Source of the DNA: Actinomycetes bacterium
Lineage (GTDB): Bacteria > Actinomycetota > Acidimicrobiia > Acidimicrobiales > Microtrichaceae
Direction of reading: 5' to 3'
Assembly (NCBI GenBank): GCA_023427825.1
Contig: JAEZAI010000512.1
Coordinates: 1-7,364, forward strand
DNA length: 7,364 bases
Under the pieces are notes generated by a model, which did not search any database, had not been told where the DNA came from, and was given only the letters and a program-made list of their open reading frames with translations. The first letter of the stretch is position 1; each line of letters begins with the position of its first letter. Of this stretch, positions 1-5,259 are shown piece by piece. Made by a program: the position numbers and the translations under genes.

Positions 1-24
1 GCCGACCCCGCCGACCCCGCCGAC
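1..24 (+). repeat. Short 9-base tandem repeat encoding Ala-Asp-Pro
   Basis: The unit gccgacccc occurs twice and is followed by a partial third copy (gccgac). Read in the frame of the acyltransferase it gives ADP-ADP-AD, the start of a roughly 41-residue stretch rich in Asp, Pro, Gly and Ala before the GTG at 124. None of the three plus-strand frames has a stop in bases 1-123. Either this is a disordered cytoplasmic N-terminal tail of the acyltransferase, or it is upstream sequence unrelated to it. The repeat may continue left of the window. Confidence 0.5.
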
Positions 25-123
25 GCTCCGGAGGGGGGTGCGGCCGAGGATGCCGGCGGCGGTCCCGTCGGACGTCCGGACGACGCCGGGAGCCGGACCG
101 AGGGCGCTCGCACCGCCACGTCG

Positions 124-2949
124 GTGCTCGAGCGGCACCAGCCGGTGCGGCGCGTGGACCGCAGCCAGCAGCGCCGGGCCTCGTCCTCGACGGTCGAGCC
201 GCTGGGACACCGGCCCGCGCTCGACGGGCTCCGTGCGCTCGCGGTCGCCGCGGTGCTCGTGTACCACGCCCGCTTCGAGTGGATCCCGGGCGGGTTCCTG
301 GGGGTCTCTGCGTTCTTCACGCTGTCGGGCTTCCTCATCACGTCGCTGCTGCTGCGCGAGCACGACGGGGCCGGCGGCGTCGACCTCCGGCGCTTCTGGC
401 GGCGGCGGTTCCGGCGGCTGCTGCCGGCGTCGTGGACGACGATGGCGCTCATCCTGGTCATGGGGGCCGTCGGTGTCTGGACCACGGATCAGCTGCGCGA
501 CCTGCGCTCCGACATCCCGTTCGCGCTGGCCGAGATCGTCAACTGGCACTTCATCGCGGCGGACCGCTCCTACGGCGCCCAGTTCGTCGCACCATCGCCG
601 CTCGAGCACTTCTGGAGCCTCGCGGTCGAGCAGCAGTTCTACGTGCTGCTGCCGCTGCTGCTCCTGGGTGGACTGGCGCTCGGGCGCCGACGTGGCCGCG
701 GCCTGGGCGCTCTCGTGGTCGTGCTCGGCGCGGTCGGGGCCGCGTCGGTCGTGGCCAACGGCCTCCTCGCCCGCAGCTCGATCGACCGCGCCTACTTCGG
801 CACGGATACGCGCCTGTTCGAGATGGTCGTCGGCGCGCTGCTGGCCTGCGCGCTGCTGCGAGGGATCCGGCTCCGTCCCGGACCGCTGCGGCGGATCTGG
901 CCGGCGCTGTCGATCGCGGCCGTCGCCGGCACCCTCTGGCTGTGGCACGTCGCCACCGTGGAGTCGGCGTGGATGTACCCGTGGGGCTTCCTGCTGACGG
1001 CCGCGGCCACGGCGACGATCATCGTCGGCGCCCTGCAACCCGGCGTGCTCGGCTCGGTGATGTCGTGGCGGCCGCTCGTGTGGGTCGGCGGCATCAGCTA
1101 CGGCATCTACCTCCTGCACTGGCCCGTCTTCCTCTGGCTGACCCCGGCCCGCACCGGGTGGTCGCCGTGGCCGCTCTTCGGGCTGCGCCTGGCGGTCACC
1201 ATCACCGCCGCGGTGATCATGCACCGGGTGGTCGAGCAGCCGATCCGGCTGGGGAACCTGCTGCCCTCGCCCCGGGGTGCCGCCGTGGCCGGCCTCGCCG
1301 TGGTCACGCTGGTGGTCGGCGACATGGCGGTCACCAACGACCTGCCGGCGCCGAGTGCGCTGGAACAGGCGTCCTCGGCGCAACCCACCACGCCGCCGCC
1401 CCCTCCGCCGGTCAAGGTCCTGGTGGTGGGCGACGAGCTCGCCGCGTCGCTGCAGCCCGCACAGGGCGAGGAGGTGGACGGGCTCGAGGTGACCGTGGCC
1501 GCCGCGCCGTCGTGCGGACTGGCCGTCGGTGGCTACGTGCAGGTGGCCGACGGGCGCGTCGAGCGGGACCCCGACCGGTGCGGCGCGGTCCGCGACACGT
1601 GGGTGGCCGCCGTCGAGCAGCAGCGGCCCGACGTGGTCGTGGTCTGGGGCGGTCTGCGGGACCTGGCCAACCGCCGGTTGGGTGTCGAGGAGCACCAGTG
1701 GCTGCCCTCGAACGACCCGGCGATCCAGGACTTCCAGCGAGCGGACGTCGGCGCGCTGATCGACGGGCTGTCGTCGACCGGCGCCCGCGTGGTCGTCCTC
1801 ACCACGCCCCGGTTGGAGACGCAGGTCCTCCCGGGCCCGACGCCGCCGGTGGTGGCGTCGAGCGATCCCGAGCGTGCCGCGCTGTCGGAGTACCGCGACA
1901 CCGTCGCGTCGGGCGGTGCACCGGCGCCGTCGCACACCGAGAACGACCCGGCGCGGATCGACACGTGGAACCAGCTCCTGGCCGCAGTGGCGACCGACCG
2001 GGGTGCGGACGTGCTCGACGTCTCGGGCCAGCTCCGCACGCAGCCCGGCGGCGAGCTCTCCCCGGAGCTGCGCGACGCCGGCCTGGGCCTCACGCCGGCC
2101 GGCCGGGCGCTCGTGCTCGGGTGGTTGGCGCCCCAGCTGCGAACCATCACCGAGCGCTCGGCGCCCGCGTCGACCCCGCAGGTGGCCGCCGAGGCGCCGC
2201 TCCCGCCGGCTCCCGCCCCCGCACCTCGCCGCACGGTCGGCCCGGGCGAGCGGGCCACCGTGATGGTCGCCGGCGACTCGGTGGCGTTCAACTACGCGAC
2301 GGGGCTGGCCGGCTGGGCCAAGGGCCGCAGCGACGTGCGGACCTCGAACGTGTCGCAGCTGGGCTGCCCGATCGCCCGAGGCGGCGACTTCCGGTTCCTA
2401 CGAAACTTCAACGCCTTCCCTGCCCGCTGCGACTGGTCCTCGTCGTTCCCGGCGTGGATCGCGGAGCGCGACCCGCACGTGGTCGTGCTCACGTCGGGCA
2501 TCTGGGAGGTCGTGGACCGGAAGCTGCCCGGCGACAGCCGCTGGCGCCACATCGGCCAGCCCGAGATCGACGACTACCTGCTGCGCGAGCTGCTGTCGGC
2601 GATCGACGTGCTGGGTTCCAAGGGCGCCACAGTGGCGCTCGTGACGTACCCGCACTTCGACGCGGGCCAGGACCAGGGGTTCACCGGTCTGCCCGAGTCG
2701 GAGCCGGCCCGCGTCGACCGGCTGAACGAGATCATCCGCCACGCGGCGTCGCTGCGGCCGGGCGTCACCGCCGTGATCGACCTGCAGACGTGGCTGGCGG
2801 CCCAGCCCGGTGGCGAGATCGATCCCGCCAAGCGCCAGGACGGGTTGCACTTCCTGGACAGCTACCTGCCGACGATCGGCGACTGGATGGGGCCGCAGCT
2901 GCTCGAGCTGGCCCGCAACGGCCCGCCGCCGGCACCTGCGGGCGGCTGA
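124..2949 (+). CDS. Membrane O-acyltransferase (acyltransferase-3/OafA type) with two tandem C-terminal SGNH domains
   Basis: Probably a cell-surface glycan O-acyltransferase: the membrane part takes an acyl group from the cytoplasmic side and the outer SGNH domain transfers it. Numbering from the GTG at 124 (941 aa): residues about 30-375 carry acyltransferase-3 hallmarks, namely the LDGLRALAV start with His48, GGFLGVSAFFTLSGFLIT (57-74), an Arg-rich FWRRRFRRLLP loop (91-101), EHFWSLAVEQQFY (161-173) and SYGIYLLHWPVF (325-336), with about ten membrane segments. A last membrane segment (about 386-404) and a Pro-rich linker (about 419-430) lead to SGNH domain 1 (431-675). A second Ala/Pro linker (about 680-705) leads to SGNH domain 2 (711-930). 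Domain 2 has GDS with Ser719, Asp906 and His909; domain 1 lacks all three equivalents. The start is uncertain: no Shine-Dalgarno precedes 124, other in-frame GTGs lie at 145 and 154, and the frame is open, with coding-like codon use, to base 1. The family assignment is firm; the substrate is unknown. Confidence 0.93.
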   Translation: MLERHQPVRRVDRSQQRRASSSTVEPLGHRPALDGLRALAVAAVLVYHARFEWIPGGFLGVSAFFTLSGFLITSLLLREHDGAGGVDLRRFWRRRFRRLLPASWTTMALILVMGAVGVWTTDQLRDLRSDIPFALAEIVNWHFIAADRSYGAQFVAPSPLEHFWSLAVEQQFYVLLPLLLLGGLALGRRRGRGLGALVVVLGAVGAASVVANGLLARSSIDRAYFGTDTRLFEMVVGALLACALLRGIRLRPGPLRRIWPALSIAAVAGTLWLWHVATVESAWMYPWGFLLTAAATATIIVGALQPGVLGSVMSWRPLVWVGGISYGIYLLHWPVFLWLTPARTGWSPWPLFGLRLAVTITAAVIMHRVVEQPIRLGNLLPSPRGAAVAGLAVVTLVVGDMAVTNDLPAPSALEQASSAQPTTPPPPPPVKVLVVGDELAASLQPAQGEEVDGLEVTVAAAPSCGLAVGGYVQVADGRVERDPDRCGAVRDTWVAAVEQQRPDVVVVWGGLRDLANRRLGVEEHQWLPSNDPAIQDFQRADVGALIDGLSSTGARVVVLTTPRLETQVLPGPTPPVVASSDPERAALSEYRDTVASGGAPAPSHTENDPARIDTWNQLLAAVATDRGADVLDVSGQLRTQPGGELSPELRDAGLGLTPAGRALVLGWLAPQLRTITERSAPASTPQVAAEAPLPPAPAPAPRRTVGPGERATVMVAGDSVAFNYATGLAGWAKGRSDVRTSNVSQLGCPIARGGDFRFLRNFNAFPARCDWSSSFPAWIAERDPHVVVLTSGIWEVVDRKLPGDSRWRHIGQPEIDDYLLRELLSAIDVLGSKGATVALVTYPHFDAGQDQGFTGLPESEPARVDRLNEIIRHAASLRPGVTAVIDLQTWLAAQPGGEIDPAKRQDGLHFLDSYLPTIGDWMGPQLLELARNGPPPAPAGG
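1414..2145 (+). other. Domain: first SGNH-like domain, predicted catalytically inactive
   Basis: Residues about 431-675 of the acyltransferase align with the second SGNH domain through shared landmarks: VLVVGDELA against VMVAGDSVA, DPARIDTWNQLL against EPARVDRLNEII, and QPGGELSPELRDAGLG against QPGGEIDPAKRQDGLH. In this alignment Ser719 becomes Glu438, Asp906 becomes Ala652 and His909 becomes Gly655. A cysteine pair is kept (Cys464/Cys486 against Cys748/Cys769), consistent with an extracytoplasmic disulfide. The fold appears kept while chemistry is lost, so a binding, spacing or regulatory role is inferred. Confidence 0.75.
2254..2913 (+). other. Domain: second SGNH domain, predicted active
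   Basis: Residues about 711-930 of the acyltransferase carry block I GDSVAFNYATGL (Ser719 as nucleophile) and block V DGLHF (Asp906, His909). The block III position reads LTSGIWEVVDR, with Trp-Glu in place of the classical GxND asparagine. As I recall, this variant is seen in other SGNH domains fused to acyltransferase-3 proteins. The domain follows the last membrane segment, so it should face outside the cytoplasm, where it would act on the glycan. Confidence 0.8.
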
Positions 2950-2952
2950 CCC

Positions 2953-3000
2953 CTCGGGTTCCGTCCCGGTGCGCGGGCGCTCGTGCGCAGTGCTCCCGAG
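2953..3000. terminator. Possible weak two-part hairpin between convergent genes
   Basis: The 89-base gap between the two convergent stop codons holds a 6-bp inverted repeat, ctcggg (2953-2958) with cccgag (2995-3000). It encloses a 5-bp stem, tgcgc (2970-2974) with gcgca (2985-2989). There is no T-tract on either side, so this is at best a factor-assisted or structural terminator. In sequence this GC-rich, short stems arise by chance. Confidence 0.22.
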
Positions 3001-3038
3001 CCCAGCGGGGCGCGGGCGACCTCAGCGGGCGGGCGAGC

Positions 3039-4574
3039 TCAGTGGGCGCGGGGTGCGGTGTTGGGCACGATGGGAGCGTCGCGCCCGGTGCCCTGGGTGG
3101 ACCCGGTCGTGCCGGTGCCCTCCTCGTGGTAGTCCTCGTCGACGATGACCGACCAGATGTCGTGCGGGCCCTTGCCCAGGATGTTCTCGACGGTCAGCAT
3201 GGCCGTGAGCATCGAGTGGTCCTGGTTGTTGTACTTGTGCATGCCGTTGCGCCCCACCGGGTGCACGTTCGGCACGTTGGCCTCCAACCACTTCCGCAGG
3301 ACGGCGACGTTGGCCTTGTAGTCCTCGTCGTACACCGGGTACGCCTTGGGCATCCGCACCACGTAGCCGCTCTCGACCTTGGACGGGTCGACCAGCCCCA
3401 GCACGGACAGCTCGTGGGTGCCGAGCGCGATCAGCTCGTCGTCGGGCTTGGACCACAGGCCCTCTCCCTCGAACACGAAGTACTCCAGGCCCAGGCACGT
3501 GCGGCCGTCCTTGACCATGTACGGCGACCACTGGCCGAAGTTCTGGATGCGCCCCACCTGCACCTCGGGGGCGTGGATGTAGATCCAGTTGTCGGGGAAG
3601 CCGTACTCGACGGGCACGACCAGCGCGATCGTCAGGAAGTCCCGGAACCGCAGCTGGTCAGCTGCGGCGATGACCTCTGCCGGCGGGGGCGGGTCCATGG
3701 CCTTCAGCAGGTACGAGAACGGCATGGTCGAGATGACCTCGTCGGCCGGGTGCTCGACGGTCCCGCCGTCGGCGGTGCGGGCGACGACCGCGGTGGCGCG
3801 CTTGGCCTCGGGGTCCCGCTTGATCGTGGTCACCGTGGTGTTCATGACCAGCTCGGCGCCCCGCTCGGTCACGATCTCGGCGCAGCGCTCCCACATCATC
3901 CCGGGGCCGTACTTGGGGTACTGGAACTCCTCGATGAGGCTCGTGACCTGCTTGGCCTTGTCCGCGCGGCTGCCGAACAGGCGGGTCCGGATGGGCTCCC
4001 AGACCGCGCTCCACAGCGACATGCCCTTGATGCGCTGGGCGCCGAAGTCGCTCGACAGGTACTTGGGATCGACGTTCCAGAGCTTGATGTTGTACGTCCG
4101 GAAGAAGTGCTCGTAGAGGCGGCGCCCGTAGTCGGCCACGACGTAGCCCTCGAGCGTGGACTGGTCCTTCGGTGGGCGGATCTTGGCCCAGAGGTACGAC
4201 AGCGTGCAGCGGACGGCCTCGATGAAGCCCAGGTTCCGCAGCGCGTTCAGCGGCTTGATCGGGTAGTCGTAGTACTTGCCCTGGTAGTAGATCCGGCTGA
4301 GGCGCGGCCGCTTCAGGAACTCGTCGTCCTCGAGGATCTCGTGCCAGATCGCCTCGACCGGGGCGACCTTGGTGAAGAACCGGTGGCCGCCGATGTCGAA
4401 GCGCCAGCCGTCCCGCTCGGCCGTGCGGCTGATGCCGCCGACGATGTCGTCGGACTCCAGGATCGTGGCGGCGACGCCGTCCTTGGAGAGCTGGTAGGCG
4501 GCGGTCAGGCCCGCGGGGCCCGCGCCGATCACGACGACGTCACGGGCGTCGTCCTGTGCAGGTGCGTCAGTCAT
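3039..4574 (-). CDS. FAD-dependent oxidoreductase, UDP-galactopyranose mutase/protoporphyrinogen oxidase-like
   Basis: A soluble 511-residue flavoprotein. The N-terminus has the dinucleotide-binding Rossmann motif DVVVIGAGPAGLTAAY (12-27) with Glu40 placed to bind the adenosine ribose, then VGGISRT (46-52) and IGGHRFFTK (61-69), typical of the amine-oxidase/UGM superfamily. The C-terminus has a second FAD-contact region, GRNGMHKYNNQDHSMLTA (441-458). The middle is rich in Tyr, Trp and Arg, as expected for substrate binding. The last 30 residues (after about 481) are low-complexity Gly/Thr and probably disordered. Members of this superfamily act on sugar nucleotides, porphyrinogens, carotenoids or amines, and the sequence alone does not choose among them. 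The ATG at 4574 fits the usual distance to the Rossmann strand, but no Shine-Dalgarno is visible upstream. It converges on the acyltransferase and diverges from the DUF1272 gene, so it is probably transcribed alone. A role in envelope glycan is inferred only from context. Confidence 0.9.
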   Translation of the reverse strand: MTDAPAQDDARDVVVIGAGPAGLTAAYQLSKDGVAATILESDDIVGGISRTAERDGWRFDIGGHRFFTKVAPVEAIWHEILEDDEFLKRPRLSRIYYQGKYYDYPIKPLNALRNLGFIEAVRCTLSYLWAKIRPPKDQSTLEGYVVADYGRRLYEHFFRTYNIKLWNVDPKYLSSDFGAQRIKGMSLWSAVWEPIRTRLFGSRADKAKQVTSLIEEFQYPKYGPGMMWERCAEIVTERGAELVMNTTVTTIKRDPEAKRATAVVARTADGGTVEHPADEVISTMPFSYLLKAMDPPPPAEVIAAADQLRFRDFLTIALVVPVEYGFPDNWIYIHAPEVQVGRIQNFGQWSPYMVKDGRTCLGLEYFVFEGEGLWSKPDDELIALGTHELSVLGLVDPSKVESGYVVRMPKAYPVYDEDYKANVAVLRKWLEANVPNVHPVGRNGMHKYNNQDHSMLTAMLTVENILGKGPHDIWSVIVDEDYHEEGTGTTGSTQGTGRDAPIVPNTAPRAH

Positions 4575-4589
4575 GGGCGATCAGGTCGA

Positions 4590-4606
4590 GGGAGGGCAGG
4601 GAGGGG
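4590..4606 (+). promoter_or_regulatory. G-quadruplex motif upstream of the flavoenzyme start
   Basis: The plus strand reads GGG-A-GGG-CA-GGG-A-GGGG, four G-runs with loops of only 1, 2 and 1 bases, and two more G-runs follow at 4612-4614 and 4622-4625. It begins 16 bases before the flavoenzyme start codon, on the template strand of that gene, so its mRNA leader would be C-rich. Such short loops are known to favour stable parallel quadruplexes. A regulatory effect is inference. Confidence 0.45.
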
Positions 4607-4636
4607 TGCATGGGAGAGGAAGGGGCGTGGGCCGAG

Positions 4637-4667
4637 GCGGCTCGACACGGCCACAAACCGTAGCCGC
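4637..4667. promoter_or_regulatory. Bulged 10-bp inverted repeat (possible operator or leader hairpin)
   Basis: gcggct (4637-4642) pairs with agccgc (4662-4667), and acgg (4647-4650) pairs with ccgt (4658-4661). Together they form a ten-pair stem with one 4-base bulge (cgac) and a 7-base loop. The right arm overlaps the candidate minus-strand -10 box TACGGT, so it could be an operator for the flavoenzyme gene. No known binding site is recognised. Confidence 0.25.
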
Positions 4668-4767
4668 GAGGCCCCGCCGGACCCGAACATGGCTCGCCCG
4701 CACCGCCGTTCCCCGGTCCCGCAGCAAGTCGCCACCACCGATGGCAGGATCGTCCAGCATCCTGTCG

Positions 4768-4796
4768 TTGACGCCGTCCGACGCACCGCGGACGCT
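4768..4796 (+). promoter_or_regulatory. Candidate promoter of the DUF1272 gene
   Basis: TTGACG (4768-4773), a good -35 match, is followed after 17 bases by GACGCT (4791-4796), which keeps only the A and the final T of the TANNNT -10 pattern. The predicted transcription start would fall at or next to the ATG at 4803, implying a leaderless mRNA. The GGAG at 4797-4800 is too close to the ATG to act as a ribosome site. Confidence 0.3.
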
Positions 4797-4802
4797 GGAG
4801 CC

Positions 4803-5108
4803 ATGTTGGAGCTGCGACCCTCCTGCGAGCACTGCGGCCGGGCGCTGCCGCCGGACGCGCTCGACGCCCGGATCTGCTCGTTCGAGTGCACGTTCTGCGC
4901 CCGCTGCACCGACGAGGAGCTCCTCGGCGTGTGCCCGAACTGCCTGGGCGAGCTGGTGCCCCGGCCCGTGCGACCGGCGGCGACGCTCGCCACCTCCCCG
5001 GCGTCGACCGACGAGGTGCGCTCCGAGGTCGACGTCGTGGCGCACCGTGCGCGCCTGGCCGCACGCTCGACCGCCGAGGACCACACCGGGACGGTCCTGC
5101 GCCGGTAG
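4803..5108 (+). CDS. DUF1272 family small cysteine-rich (zinc-ribbon-like) protein
   Basis: A 101-residue protein beginning MLELRPSCEHCGRALPPDA, which I recognise as the DUF1272 family start. Eight cysteines lie in the first half as CxxC (8, 11), CxxxCxxCxxC (25, 29, 32, 35) and CPNC (44, 47), followed by GELVPRPVRP. The paired spacing suggests binding of two metal ions, probably zinc; no enzymatic role is known. Residues about 59-101 form an Ala/Thr/Arg-rich tail with no cysteine, apparently beyond the conserved core. The ATG at 4803 is chosen because the family begins at this MLELRP; an in-frame ATG at 4689 would add 38 residues with no family resemblance. It stands alone between the divergent flavoenzyme gene and the two-component operon, separated from the latter by hairpins. 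Confidence 0.88.
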   Translation: MLELRPSCEHCGRALPPDALDARICSFECTFCARCTDEELLGVCPNCLGELVPRPVRPAATLATSPASTDEVRSEVDVVAHRARLAARSTAEDHTGTVLRR

Positions 5109-5125
5109 GAGCTGGTCGACCGCGT

Positions 5126-5143
5126 CCGGGCTGACGGGCCCGG
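5126..5143 (+). terminator. Possible hairpin terminator after DUF1272, first stem
   Basis: ccgggc (5126-5131) pairs with gcccgg (5138-5143) around a 6-base loop, 17 bases after the DUF1272 stop. No T-tract follows. Its position favours a terminator role, but strength cannot be judged by eye. Confidence 0.3.
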
Positions 5144-5164
5144 CCGCGCGGCGCCCCCAAAGTC

Positions 5165-5180
5165 CCGGTCGCCCGACCGG
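5165..5180 (+). terminator. Possible hairpin terminator after DUF1272, second stem
   Basis: ccggtc (5165-5170) pairs perfectly with gaccgg (5175-5180) around a 4-base loop. A third, weaker G/C stem follows: cgggg at 5181-5185 with ccccg at 5196-5200. Tandem GC stems without a T-tract could end the DUF1272 transcript, or form part of the control region of the downstream operon. Confidence 0.3.
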
Positions 5181-5211
5181 CGGGGTGGGGTTGTCCCCCG
5201 TCCGATGACAC

Positions 5212-5231
5212 CGGGACCCTTCATGGTCCCG
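5212..5231. promoter_or_regulatory. Perfect 7-bp inverted repeat upstream of the kinase gene (candidate operator)
   Basis: cgggacc (5212-5218) and ggtcccg (5225-5231) are perfect inverted copies 6 bases apart. The repeat ends 28 bases before the kinase GTG and covers the place where a -35 box would sit. NarL/LuxR-type regulators bind such dyads, so autoregulation by the response regulator of this operon is a reasonable inference. It could instead be another hairpin. Confidence 0.35.
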
Positions 5232-5246
5232 TCCTGCCGCGCTCCG

Positions 5247-5252
5247 TAGCGT
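5247..5252 (+). promoter_or_regulatory. -10 box TAGCGT of the two-component operon, leaderless start
   Basis: TAGCGT fits the actinobacterial TANNNT -10 pattern, and its predicted transcription start coincides with the kinase GTG at 5260. A TGA in the kinase frame at 5254-5256 blocks any earlier start, and no Shine-Dalgarno is present. Together these suggest a leaderless mRNA. No good -35 is seen at the usual distance (5223-5229), which overlaps the right arm of the inverted repeat. Confidence 0.45.
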
Positions 5253-5259
5253 GTGATCC

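Larger units (their letters stand above)
4575..4802. promoter_or_regulatory. Divergent intergenic region between flavoenzyme and DUF1272 genes
   Basis: This 228-base gap must hold the promoters of both divergent genes. The half nearest the flavoenzyme is strongly purine-rich on the plus strand (about 4586-4629). On the minus strand a TANNNT-type box, TACGGT (4662 to 4657), could serve as a -10 and would give a leader of about 75 bases, but I see no good -35 for it. The half nearest DUF1272 contains TTGACG (4768-4773). I find no convincing gene inside. Confidence 0.5.

Noticed and set aside
1387..1410. Proline-codon run (cc[g/c/t] repeats) that might be a microsatellite
   Set aside because: It encodes a plausible Pro-rich linker between the last membrane segment and the first SGNH domain; similar linkers occur between the two SGNH domains and at the C-terminus.
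3021..3056. Imperfect direct repeat ctcagcgggcggg / ctcagtgggcgcg around the flavoenzyme stop codon
   Set aside because: Only two short, imperfect copies in very GC-rich sequence, with no flanking duplication or mobile-element sign.
4610..4663. A 17-codon mini-ORF (MGEEGAWAEAARHGHKP) with a GGAGG 5 bases upstream
   Set aside because: The ribosome site is part of the G-rich tract, the peptide has no recognisable feature, and its stop lies 139 bases before DUF1272, so it is not an obvious leader peptide.
4689..4802. In-frame upstream ATG that would extend DUF1272 by 38 residues
   Set aside because: The added residues show no family resemblance, and DUF1272 proteins begin at the MLELRP motif encoded from 4803. 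The extension also covers the candidate -35.
279..5108. A 1609-codon open frame in plus frame 3 running through the acyltransferase and antisense to the flavoenzyme
   Set aside because: The translation is Arg/Ala/Gly-rich low-complexity protein with no domain, and it arises because stop codons are rare at this GC content. Only its last 101 codons (from 4803) form a real gene, DUF1272.
4571..5224. Several long minus-strand open frames opposite DUF1272 (about 211-288 codons)
   Set aside because: Ser/Arg/Pro-rich translations with no motif, and opposite a clear DUF1272 family protein. They also overlap the divergent promoter region.
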